A stretch of DNA of 7,893 bases, from the NCBI GenBank assembly GCA_025360985.1, contig JANYBA010000346.1:1-7893 (forward strand), in the 5' to 3' direction. A program made the position numbers and the translations under genes. Of this stretch, positions 1 through 4,931 are shown piece by piece (position 1 is the first letter of the stretch; every line of letters begins with the position of its first letter). The DNA is from Gammaproteobacteria bacterium. Its GTDB lineage: Bacteria > Pseudomonadota > Gammaproteobacteria > Xanthomonadales > Xanthomonadaceae. The notes beneath the pieces were generated by a model. That model was not told the DNA's origin. It did no database searches and saw nothing but the letters and a program-made list of their open reading frames with translations.

Positions 1-1247
1 CGGGACTGATCGTGATCGACGAAGAACACGACGGCAGCTACAAGCAGCAGGACGGCGTCCGCTACCACGCCCGCGACCTGGCCCTGGTGCGCGCCAAGGC
101 GCTGGCCGTGCCGATCATCCTGGGCAGCGCCACGCCGTCGCTGGAGTCGCTGCACAACGCCCTCGCCGGTCGCTACCAGCACGCGCGCCTGGGCAGCCGC
201 GCCGGCTCGGCGCAACCACCGCGGGTGCGCGTGCTCGACGTGCGCAAGCGGGCGCTTGCGCACGGCTTGTCGAAGGACCTGCTCGACGCCGTCGGCCTCT
301 GCCTGGCGCGCGGCGAACAAGCGCTGGTGTTCAAGAACCGGCGCGGCTACGCGCCGGTGCTGCTGTGCCACGACTGCGGCTGGAGTGCGCAATGCCAGCG
401 CTGCGACAGTTCCATGACCGTGCACGGCGGCGGCCGCAGCCTGGTCTGCCACCACTGCGGCGCACGCCGGCGCCGGCCGCTGAGTTGCCCGGACTGCGCC
501 TCGCTGGCGCTGCAGGCGCAAGGCTTCGGCACCGAGCGCCTGGAGGAAGCGCTGGCGACGCAGTTTCCCGATGCCGCCTTGATCCGCGTCGATCGCGAGA
601 CGACGCGCCATCGCGACGCCATCGAAAAACACATCGCCGCGTTGGGCGATCGCCCCGGCATCCTGGTTGGCACGCAGATGCTGGCCAAGGGCCACGACCT
701 GCCGCGGCTGACCCTGGTCGGCGTGGTCGGCGTCGACGAAGGCCTGTTCTCGGCGGATTTTCGCGCCGGCGAAAAACTGGCGCAGCTGTTGATCCAGGTC
801 GCCGGGCGCGCAGGGCGCGCGCAGTTGCCGGGCGAAGTGCTGCTGCAAACCCACCATCCGGACCACCCGCTGCTCAACACCCTGCTCGCCGGCGGCTATC
901 CGGCGGTGGCGGCCTTGGCCTTTGCGGAACGCGAGGCGGCAGGATTCCCGCCCTACACGCACCTGGCCTTGTTGCGCGCCGAGGCGCCGCACGAATCCGA
1001 CATGCAAGGATTCCTGCGCCAGGCGCGCGAACTTTTCGGCGACGTTCCCGACGTGGCGGCGACGGCGCCGATGCCGGCGCCGATGGCGCGACGCGCCGGT
1101 CGCGCCCGCGGCCAGTTGCTGCTCAGCGCGACCCAGCGACCCGCCTTGCAGGCTGCGCTGGCCGCCTGGGTGCCGCAGCTCCACGAGATCAAGGCCGCGC
1201 GGCAGCTGCGCTGGTCGCTCGACGTCGACCCGGTCGATCTGTATTGA
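1..1247 (+). CDS. priA: Primosomal replication-restart helicase PriA, C-terminal part (5' end outside window)
   Basis: PriA is a superfamily 2 DNA helicase that recognises stalled or collapsed forks and starts replisome reloading. The gene enters already in frame at base 3, reading G-L-I-V-I-D-E-E-H-D, so the GTG at base 12 is an internal valine codon and not a start. Counting from that codon as residue 1, the Walker B motif DEEHD (3-7) is followed by helicase motif III GSATPS (38-43). Eight zinc-binding cysteines come next as four CxxC pairs (119/122, 128/131, 146/149, 159/162), as in known PriA. The C-terminal helicase lobe carries motif V GTQMLAKGHD (220-229) and motif VI QVAGRAGR (262-269). 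The end, RWSLDVDPVDLY, matches the usual PriA tail, so the 3' end is complete. About 415 of roughly 730 residues are visible; the DNA-binding N-terminus and Walker A are missing. Nothing looks broken. Confidence 0.97.
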   Translation, partial: GLIVIDEEHDGSYKQQDGVRYHARDLALVRAKALAVPIILGSATPSLESLHNALAGRYQHARLGSRAGSAQPPRVRVLDVRKRALAHGLSKDLLDAVGLCLARGEQALVFKNRRGYAPVLLCHDCGWSAQCQRCDSSMTVHGGGRSLVCHHCGARRRRPLSCPDCASLALQAQGFGTERLEEALATQFPDAALIRVDRETTRHRDAIEKHIAALGDRPGILVGTQMLAKGHDLPRLTLVGVVGVDEGLFSADFRAGEKLAQLLIQVAGRAGRAQLPGEVLLQTHHPDHPLLNTLLAGGYPAVAALAFAEREAAGFPPYTHLALLRAEAPHESDMQGFLRQARELFGDVPDVAATAPMPAPMARRAGRARGQLLLSATQRPALQAALAAWVPQLHEIKAARQLRWSLDVDPVDLY

Positions 1248-1260
1248 AATCCGGGCGCCC

Positions 1261-1288
1261 TGTAGGCGCGCTCATGAGCGCTCCTACA
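1261..1288. repeat. REP-like imperfect palindrome between priA and ndh
   Basis: Two 14-base arms, TGTAGGCGCGCTCA and TGAGCGCTCCTACA, are reverse complements with a single C/T mismatch (1267 against 1282) and no spacer. The left arm contains the GTAG tetranucleotide that typically heads REP elements mobilised by RAYT (REP-associated tyrosine transposase) proteins, and TGTAGGAGCG is a motif I know as frequent between genes in Lysobacterales and Pseudomonas. It starts 14 bases after the priA stop. There is no T-run after it, so it is not a classical intrinsic terminator, although a hairpin in the priA transcript could stabilise the 3' end. Only one copy is in the window, so repeat status is inferred from the motif. 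Confidence 0.6.
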
Positions 1289-1301
1289 AGAGGCGAGAAC
1301 C

Positions 1302-1307
1302 TATAAT
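1302..1307 (+). promoter_or_regulatory. -10 box of ndh, placed for a leaderless or near-leaderless transcript
   Basis: A perfect TATAAT ends 6 bases before the ndh ATG at 1314. A normal discriminator would therefore put the transcription start on or next to the A of the start codon. No convincing -35 hexamer is visible 16-18 bases upstream, where the REP-like palindrome lies. The only purine-rich stretch (AGGCGAGAA, 1290-1298) is 15 bases from the ATG, too far for a usual ribosome binding site. Together these favour leaderless translation, but this is inferred from sequence only. Confidence 0.55.
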
Positions 1308-1313
1308 CCGCGG

Positions 1314-2573
1314 ATGGACGCCACGGCTCCGCAAATCATTATCGTCGGCGGCGGCTTCGCCGGCTTGTGGGCCACGCGCGCGCGGGCGGCAACAGCCGCG
1401 CAGGTGACCCTGGTCGATCGCAGCAACCACCATCTGTTCCAGCCCCTGCTTTACCAAGTCGCGACCGCGGGCCTGTCGGCGCCCGACATCGCCGCGCCGC
1501 TGCGCAATATCCTGCGCCGCCAAGGCAACGCCACCGTGCTGATGGCCGAGGTAGTGGCGATCGACAAGGCGTCGCGACAGGTGCGCCTGGCCGACGGCCA
1601 CGCGCTCGACTACGACTTCCTGCTGGTGGCCAGCGGCGCGCACCACGCTTACTTCGGCCACGACGACTGGGCCGCGCACGCGCCCGGCCTGAAGACGCTC
1701 GACGATGCCTTCGCGATCCGGCGCAAGTTGTTGCTCGCTTTCGAGCGCGCCGAGCTCGAGGCCGATCCGCGGGCACGGCGCGCCTGGCTGAATTTCGTCA
1801 TCGTCGGCGGCGGCCCGACCGGCGTGGAGTTGGCGGGAACGCTGGCCGAGATCGCCCGGCACACGCTCAAGCGCGAATTCCGCCGGATCGATCCGACCTC
1901 GGCGCGGGTGATCCTGGTCGAGGCCGGGCCACGCCTGCTGTCGACCTTTCCGGAAAATCTCTCCGACAATGCGCGGCGGCAGTTGCAGCGCCTCGGCGTC
2001 GAAGTGCGTAGCGGCGTGGCGGTGTCGCGCATCGACAGCGAAGGTGTCGTCCTCGGCGAGGAATTGCTGCCGGCGCGCACCGTGCTCTGGGCCGCCGGCG
2101 TGGCGGCCTCGCGGCTCGGCGCGGCCCTCGGCGTTCCGCTCGATCGCGCCGGACGGGTGCTCGTGCAACCGGACCTGAGCGTGCCGGGGCATCCGGAAAT
2201 CTTCGTCGCTGGCGATCTCGCCGCGATCGTGCAGGACGGCAAGCCGGTACCGGGCGTCGCCCCCGCCGCCAAGCAGATGGGCACGCACGTCGCCCGGGCG
2301 ATCCGCGCCCGGCTCGCCGGCAAGCCGGCCCCGGTCTTTCGCTATCGCGACTACGGCAATCTCGCCACCATTGGCCGCATGGCCGCGGTCGTGGACTTCG
2401 GCCGCCTGCAGATCACCGGCCTTTTCGCCTGGTGGTTCTGGCTGATCGCGCACGTGTTCTTCCTGATCGGATTCCGCAACCGCATCCTCGTGCTGGTCAA
2501 CTGGGCGTGGTCGTATTGGACCTACCAGCGGCACGCGCGGATCGTGATCGGCGAGGAACCAGATGACCAATAA
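1314..2573 (+). CDS. ndh: Type II (non-proton-pumping) NADH:quinone oxidoreductase
   Basis: This 419-residue flavoprotein fits the NDH-2 family, which oxidises NADH with FAD and reduces membrane quinone on the cytoplasmic face without pumping protons. The N-terminal Rossmann motif VGGGFAG (11-17) binds FAD and starts only a few residues after the initiator Met, which supports the ATG at 1314. The family signature NHHLFQPLLYQVATAGL follows. A second dinucleotide fold, FVIVGGGPTGVE (161-172), would bind NADH. The segments VLWAAGV and FVAGD (Asp301) are the usual second FAD contacts. The C-terminus from about residue 371 is rich in Trp, Phe and Leu (starting FAWWFWLIAHVFFLIGF), the expected amphipathic membrane-attachment region. 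The gene appears to be monocistronic: own -10 box upstream, strong terminator at its stop codon. A sulfide:quinone reductase is less likely because the expected cysteines are absent and the NDH-2 signature is clear. Confidence 0.93.
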   Translation: MDATAPQIIIVGGGFAGLWATRARAATAAQVTLVDRSNHHLFQPLLYQVATAGLSAPDIAAPLRNILRRQGNATVLMAEVVAIDKASRQVRLADGHALDYDFLLVASGAHHAYFGHDDWAAHAPGLKTLDDAFAIRRKLLLAFERAELEADPRARRAWLNFVIVGGGPTGVELAGTLAEIARHTLKREFRRIDPTSARVILVEAGPRLLSTFPENLSDNARRQLQRLGVEVRSGVAVSRIDSEGVVLGEELLPARTVLWAAGVAASRLGAALGVPLDRAGRVLVQPDLSVPGHPEIFVAGDLAAIVQDGKPVPGVAPAAKQMGTHVARAIRARLAGKPAPVFRYRDYGNLATIGRMAAVVDFGRLQITGLFAWWFWLIAHVFFLIGFRNRILVLVNWAWSYWTYQRHARIVIGEEPDDQ

Positions 2574-2600
2574 AAAACGGCCCCGCAGGGCCGTTTTTTT
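2572..2600. terminator. Bidirectional intrinsic terminator between ndh and rpoH
   Basis: The stem CGGCCC (2578-2583) and GGGCCG (2588-2593) closes a 4-base loop CGCA. It is flanked by six A on the left and seven T on the right, which can extend the stem. Read on the + strand it ends ndh with a T-run; read on the - strand the complement of the A-run gives six U after the same hairpin and ends rpoH, whose stop lies 21 bases away. The A-run begins within the ndh stop codon (TAA, 2571-2573). Confidence 0.93.
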
Positions 2601-2621
2601 GCTCGCTCGGTTCGCCAGAGA

Positions 2622-3506
2622 TCAGGCCGCGAACAACGCCTTCATCTTCTTGAGCGCGTTGGCTTCGAGCTGGCGGATGCGCTCGGCGGAGACGCCGTAC
2701 TCGTCGGCCAGTTCCTGCAAGGTCGCCTTGGGCTCGCCGAGGAAACGCCGTTGCAGGATGTCGCGGGAACGGGCATCGAGGTCGGCCAGGCCCTCGCGCA
2801 GCAGTTCGAGCTGGTCTTCCTCGTGGCTGTCGCGCTCGTAGGCGGCGGCCGGATCGGCGTTGTGCGCGACCAGATAGGCCGACGGCGCCGGCGGCGCGTG
2901 GTCGTCGTCTTCGTCGGCCGGGGCGTCGAAACCGATGTCGCGACCGGACAGGCGCGATTCCATTTCCAGCACTTCCCGCTTGGACACCTTCAGGTCGCGC
3001 GCGACCGCGCTGACTTCGGCGTCGTTCATCCAGCCCAGGCGCTTCTTCGACTTGCGCAGGTTGAAGAACAACTTGCGCTGCGCCTTGGTGGTGGCGACCT
3101 TGACGATGCGCCAGTTCTTCAGGATGAACTCGTGCATCTCGGCGCGGATCCAATGCACCGCGAACGACACCAGGCGCACGCCCTGGGTCGGGTCGAAGCG
3201 CTTGACCGCCTTCATCAGGCCGATGTTGCCTTCCTGGATCAGGTCGCCCATGCCCAGGCCGTAACCCTGGTAGCCCCGGGCGACGTGGACCACGAAACGC
3301 AGGTGCGACATCACCAGGGCCTTCGCGGCCTCGAGGTCGTCCTCGTCGCGCAACCGGTGCGCCAAGGCCTGCTCTTCGGCGACCGTCAGGACCGGTACCC
3401 GGTTGGCGGCGGCGATGTAGGCGTCCAGCGAACCAAGCGCGCTCGGGATCGGCAGGTTGTTCGCGACCAGGGCATTCATCGTGGCAGTGGACATGGAATC
3501 GCTCAT
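2622..3506 (-). CDS. rpoH: RNA polymerase heat-shock sigma factor sigma-32
   Basis: A group 3 sigma factor of 294 residues (E. coli 284) directing RNA polymerase to heat-shock promoters. Region 2 includes [20 protein letters not shown] (87-106) and the promoter-melting segment around [16 protein letters not shown] (113-128). The RpoH-specific box starting [10 protein letters not shown] (143-159), which separates sigma-32 from other sigma factors, is present. Region 4.2 is a helix-turn-helix near 262-289 ([20 protein letters not shown]). An acidic linker (DEDDD, about 198-202) sits between regions. The start is uncertain: the ATG at 3506 has no Shine-Dalgarno, and Met5 or Met10 are alternatives, since homologs begin near the NALVANNLP segment after Met10. 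The upstream region carries a CIRCE operator and several promoter-like elements, listed separately. In gammaproteobacteria rpoH usually lies directly after ftsEX; here about 1.4 kb with two + strand genes separates it from ung and the ftsEX operon. Confidence 0.97.
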   Translation of the reverse strand: MSDSMSTATMNALVANNLPIPSALGSLDAYIAAANRVPVLTVAEEQALAHRLRDEDDLEAAKALVMSHLRFVVHVARGYQGYGLGMGDLIQEGNIGLMKAVKRFDPTQGVRLVSFAVHWIRAEMHEFILKNWRIVKVATTKAQRKLFFNLRKSKKRLGWMNDAEVSAVARDLKVSKREVLEMESRLSGRDIGFDAPADEDDDHAPPAPSAYLVAHNADPAAAYERDSHEEDQLELLREGLADLDARSRDILQRRFLGEPKATLQELADEYGVSAERIRQLEANALKKMKALFAA

Positions 3507-3513
3507 GGGATGG

Positions 3514-3543
3514 ATTTTAGCACTCGGCCGATTCGACTGCTAA
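3514..3543 (-). promoter_or_regulatory. Sigma-70-like proximal promoter of rpoH, inside the CIRCE element
   Basis: On the - strand, TTAGCA (3543-3538, 4 of 6 to the -35 consensus), an 18-base spacer and TAAAAT (3519-3514, 5 of 6) form a plausible promoter. The -10 is preceded by TG in the extended position (TGCTAAAAT). The predicted start is about 7 bases on, at or next to the rpoH ATG at 3506, so this transcript would be nearly leaderless. Both hexamers coincide with the two CIRCE arms. Confidence 0.5.
3517..3543. promoter_or_regulatory. CIRCE operator (HrcA binding site) at rpoH
   Basis: The left arm TTAGCACTC (3517-3525) is identical to the CIRCE consensus. A spacer of exactly 9 bases (3526-3534) follows. 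The right arm GACTGCTAA (3535-3543) differs from the consensus GAGTGCTAA at one base. CIRCE is the operator of the heat-shock repressor HrcA, classically found at groESL and dnaK operons, and HrcA depends on GroEL for its active form. The element lies over the proximal rpoH promoter and 10 bases from the start codon, so bound repressor would be expected to block initiation. HrcA itself is not encoded in this window. Confidence 0.85.
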
Positions 3544-3559
3544 GGCAGCAGGGAGTTCC
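3532..3559 (-). promoter_or_regulatory. Sigma-E (RpoE)-type promoter candidate of rpoH
   Basis: On the - strand, GGAACTC (3559-3553), a 16-base spacer and TCGAA (3536-3532) match the ECF sigma-E pattern GGAACTT-N16-TCnnA closely, including spacing. Transcription would begin around 3526, giving a leader of about 20 bases with no evident Shine-Dalgarno. Sigma-E promoters in front of rpoH are established in enteric bacteria, which supports the reading. Its -10 lies in the CIRCE right arm and spacer, so HrcA binding would affect it too. Confidence 0.5.
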
Positions 3560-3577
3560 ACTGTGTTCCCCTGCTGC
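3545..3577. repeat. 9-base inverted repeat in the rpoH upstream region
   Basis: GCAGCAGGG (3545-3553) and CCCTGCTGC (3569-3577) are perfect reverse complements around a 15-base loop. The loop contains GTTCC twice, 11 bases apart. On the - strand the inner arm abuts the sigma-E-like -35. It could be an extra operator or, in a transcript from a distal promoter, a leader hairpin. No function can be assigned from the sequence. Confidence 0.5.
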
Positions 3578-3612
3578 AACAGTGCGCCGGACAGGTACCT
3601 GAATTGATTGGG

Positions 3613-3639
3613 GTGGGGGTGGACGGGGCCGGATTCAAG
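3613..3639 (-). promoter_or_regulatory. Weak sigma-32-like promoter match distal to rpoH
   Basis: On the - strand, CTTGAA (3639-3634, identical to the sigma-32 -35 core), a 15-base spacer and CCCCAC (3618-3613, against CCCCAT) resemble a heat-shock promoter. It would give an rpoH leader of roughly 100 bases that includes the inverted repeat and the CIRCE. The region is C-rich on this strand, so the -10 match may be chance, and the spacer is at the long end of what is usual. Confidence 0.25.
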
Positions 3640-3667
3640 CCCGGCCGCCGGCCCGGACGGCGGCATA

Positions 3668-3696
3668 TTGCCCCGATCTGGACGAGCGAGTAAGGT
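3668..3696 (+). promoter_or_regulatory. Weak sigma-70-like promoter candidate for the first exported-protein gene
   Basis: TTGCCC (3668-3673), a 17-base spacer and TAAGGT (3691-3696) are in correct spacing, but the -10 is poor. The candidate is listed because the -10 sits exactly between the arms of the palindrome at 3682-3707 and upstream of a gene with a good ribosome binding site. Start would be near 3703, giving a leader of about 25 bases. Confidence 0.25.
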
Positions 3697-3707
3697 TTTT
3701 CGCTCGT
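3682..3707. repeat. Perfect 8-base inverted repeat in the leader of the first exported-protein gene
   Basis: ACGAGCGA (3682-3689) and TCGCTCGT (3700-3707) are perfect reverse complements separated by 10 bases. The repeat ends 20 bases before the start codon at 3728. It could be an operator for a dimeric regulator around the candidate -10, or an RNA hairpin close to the ribosome binding site. There is no following T-run, so it is not a terminator. Confidence 0.5.
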
Positions 3708-3716
3708 GGGATGATC

Positions 3717-3721
3717 GGGAG
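3717..3721 (+). promoter_or_regulatory. Ribosome binding site fixing the start at 3728
   Basis: GGGAG lies 6 bases before the ATG at 3728. An in-frame ATG at 3608 would add 40 residues lacking any signal-peptide character, so the Shine-Dalgarno and the signal peptide together select 3728. Confidence 0.75.
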
Positions 3722-3727
3722 CGTGAC

Positions 3728-4231
3728 ATGGCGCTGCGACTGGTAGCTGGCTTGTTCCTTGCCCTGTTGACGACGTCGGTCCCCGCCTCGGAGCCCGCCA
3801 CCGCTCCGGCCGCACCGGCAACCGCAGCACCAGCCACGACGGCGCCCCGCGTCTCGGAAATCGCCGATGTCGAGCAGTACCTGCGGCACATCCGCGATGT
3901 CGTCGCGCTGGCGAACCAGGGCGAATACGGGAAACTGAAGCCGGCCGAACTCGAGAGCGTGGAAGACGCGCAGCGCGACATCGAGCTGGTGTTCGGCAAT
4001 CGCAAGGGCGGCATCACGCTGACCGACGACGAGCAGGGCCGGTTGGCCAAGGCCCAGGAAACCATCAATGCCGTGCTGCACGACGGCGACAAGAGCCGCA
4101 TCGTCTGCAGCAGCATCCAGGCCACTGGCGGCCCGCTCAGTAAAAGGGAATGCCTGAGCGTCGGCGCCCGCGAGGAACGCGTGCGCATCGCCCGGGAAAA
4201 GGTCCAGGCCATGCAGGGCAATTCGCGCTGA
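3728..4231 (+). CDS. Small exported protein of unknown function, paralog 1
   Basis: The 167-residue product begins with a clear Sec signal peptide: Arg4, a hydrophobic core LVAGLFLALL (5-14) and a likely cleavage after SVPA (Ala20). No lipobox cysteine is present, so it is probably periplasmic or secreted. An Ala/Pro/Thr-rich linker (about 22-40) leads to a mostly helical, charged domain. Features shared with the next gene are DVEQYL, GEYGKL (65-70), a DEQ segment and RIVC-x5-TG-x7-C, with Cys127 and Cys142 spaced C-x14-C and possibly disulfide-bonded. I recognise this Cys-TG-Cys pattern from unnamed small proteins of Lysobacterales and relatives, but know no function. It is divergent from rpoH and 63 bases upstream of its paralog. 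A longer start at 3608 is rejected because it buries the signal peptide. Confidence 0.85.
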   Translation: MALRLVAGLFLALLTTSVPASEPATAPAAPATAAPATTAPRVSEIADVEQYLRHIRDVVALANQGEYGKLKPAELESVEDAQRDIELVFGNRKGGITLTDDEQGRLAKAQETINAVLHDGDKSRIVCSSIQATGGPLSKRECLSVGAREERVRIAREKVQAMQGNSR

Positions 4232-4282
4232 GCCCGGATGCTTCGGCCAAGGGACGAGTGTATGCTGCAAATCCGTCAATCC

Positions 4283-4287
4283 AGAGG
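4283..4287 (+). promoter_or_regulatory. Ribosome binding site selecting the start at 4295
   Basis: AGAGG is 7 bases before the ATG at 4295 but only 1 base before the in-frame ATG at 4289. Spacing therefore favours 4295. A more distant in-frame ATG at 4238 would precede the signal peptide by 19 residues. Confidence 0.65.
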
Positions 4288-4294
4288 CATGGCC

Positions 4295-4819
4295 ATGTCG
4301 AGTCGAACGTTCACCGGAGTGTTCCTTTCCCTCTTCTTTTCGGCCTTTGCAACGATGGCCGCGGCGTCCGATCCGCCGGCGCCCGCCGAGCATGCCACCG
4401 GTCCCCAGGAAGTCCGTCGTATTGCCGTCATTCACGACATCCCCGCTTATCTCGACCGCCTGAACGACACGGTCAAGATGGCCAAGAAGGGCGAATACGG
4501 CCGCCTGAGCCGGCGCGACAAGGACCGCATCGAGGCGGCGCAGTCGCAGATCGTGGCCATCCTGCGCGACCGCACCGATGATTCCGGCATGACCGACGAA
4601 CAGCGGCTGGGAATATTCAATTCCCAGGAATTGATCGCCGGGATCGTGCGCGAGGACGAAGACAATCGCATCGTCTGCACCCACGAACAAGCAACGGGCA
4701 CCCGGCTGACCACGCAGGAATGCCTCACCGTGGGTCAGCGCAAGGTCCGCGCTGCCCATGCCCGCGAGGCGGTGCAGAACGCCCAGGACAAGAGCCTTCT
4801 GGGCGGTGTTGCCCAGTAG
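4295..4819 (+). CDS. Small exported protein of unknown function, paralog 2
   Basis: A 174-residue protein with a signal peptide: Arg4, hydrophobic stretch FTGVFLSLFFSAFATMAAA (6-24), likely cleavage after Ala24 before SDPP. The mature part aligns without large gaps to the preceding gene product: the D-x-x-x-YL segment (48-53), GEYGRL (66-71), EAAQSQI (80-86), TDEQ (100-103) and RIVC-x5-TG-x7-C with Cys128 and Cys143, again C-x14-C, followed by LTVGQR and AREAVQ. This shows a tandem duplication with considerable divergence. Charged helices and the lack of catalytic-looking motifs suggest a structural or binding role, but this is not established. The 63-base gap has no terminator, so the pair is probably co-transcribed, although TGTATGCT at 4258-4265 could be an extended -10 for a separate promoter. 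An intrinsic terminator follows 62 bases after the stop. Confidence 0.85.
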   Translation: MSSRTFTGVFLSLFFSAFATMAAASDPPAPAEHATGPQEVRRIAVIHDIPAYLDRLNDTVKMAKKGEYGRLSRRDKDRIEAAQSQIVAILRDRTDDSGMTDEQRLGIFNSQELIAGIVREDEDNRIVCTHEQATGTRLTTQECLTVGQRKVRAAHAREAVQNAQDKSLLGGVAQ

Positions 4820-4881
4820 TATCGGCGCCATTCCCGACGAGTCCGATCCAAGCGTGCAGGCATCGGATCGACCTGAGCAGG

Positions 4882-4914
4882 AGACCCCGGCAAAACCGGG
4901 GTCTTTTGCTTTTC
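4882..4914 (+). terminator. Intrinsic terminator after the tandem exported-protein genes
   Basis: AGACCCCGG (4882-4890) and CCGGGGTCT (4896-4904) form a perfect 9-base stem around CAAAA, followed by an interrupted T-rich tail (TTTTGCTTTT). It ends the + strand pair. On the - strand there is no T-run after the hairpin, so it would be at best a weak terminator for ung. A second short inverted repeat, TCCGAT/ATCGGA (4842-4867), precedes it. Confidence 0.9.
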
Positions 4915-4931
4915 GGGCAGTTCGCGCCGGC

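Noticed and set aside
12..14. GTG as the start of a short helicase gene
   Set aside because: The frame is open to the window edge and the preceding codons match the PriA Walker B strand, so the gene is cut by the window and does not start here.
365..1306. A 313-codon + strand frame overlapping priA
   Set aside because: It is the +1-shifted shadow of priA, Arg/Pro/Ala-rich and without motifs; the priA frame has all helicase and zinc motifs.
1284..2570. A 428-codon open frame on the - strand antisense to ndh, apparently a long gene
   Set aside because: It covers the same bases as a clear NDH-2 gene in high-GC DNA, where long antisense frames are frequent. Its product has low-complexity Arg/Gly/Ala/His-rich composition and no recognisable domain.
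2751..3602. A 283-codon open frame on the + strand antisense to rpoH
   Set aside because: It is a GC-driven shadow of rpoH, biased in composition, and extends across the rpoH control region with no ribosome binding site or motif.
3627..3646. GGCCGG/CCGGCC inverted repeat with an 8-base loop
   Set aside because: The stem is short, consists only of G and C, and such repeats are expected by chance in DNA of this composition.
3608..3727. A 40-residue N-terminal extension of the first exported protein from an ATG at 3608
   Set aside because: It would bury a good signal peptide, lacks a ribosome binding site, and covers the promoter and palindrome region. The ATG at 3728 has GGGAG at 6 bases.
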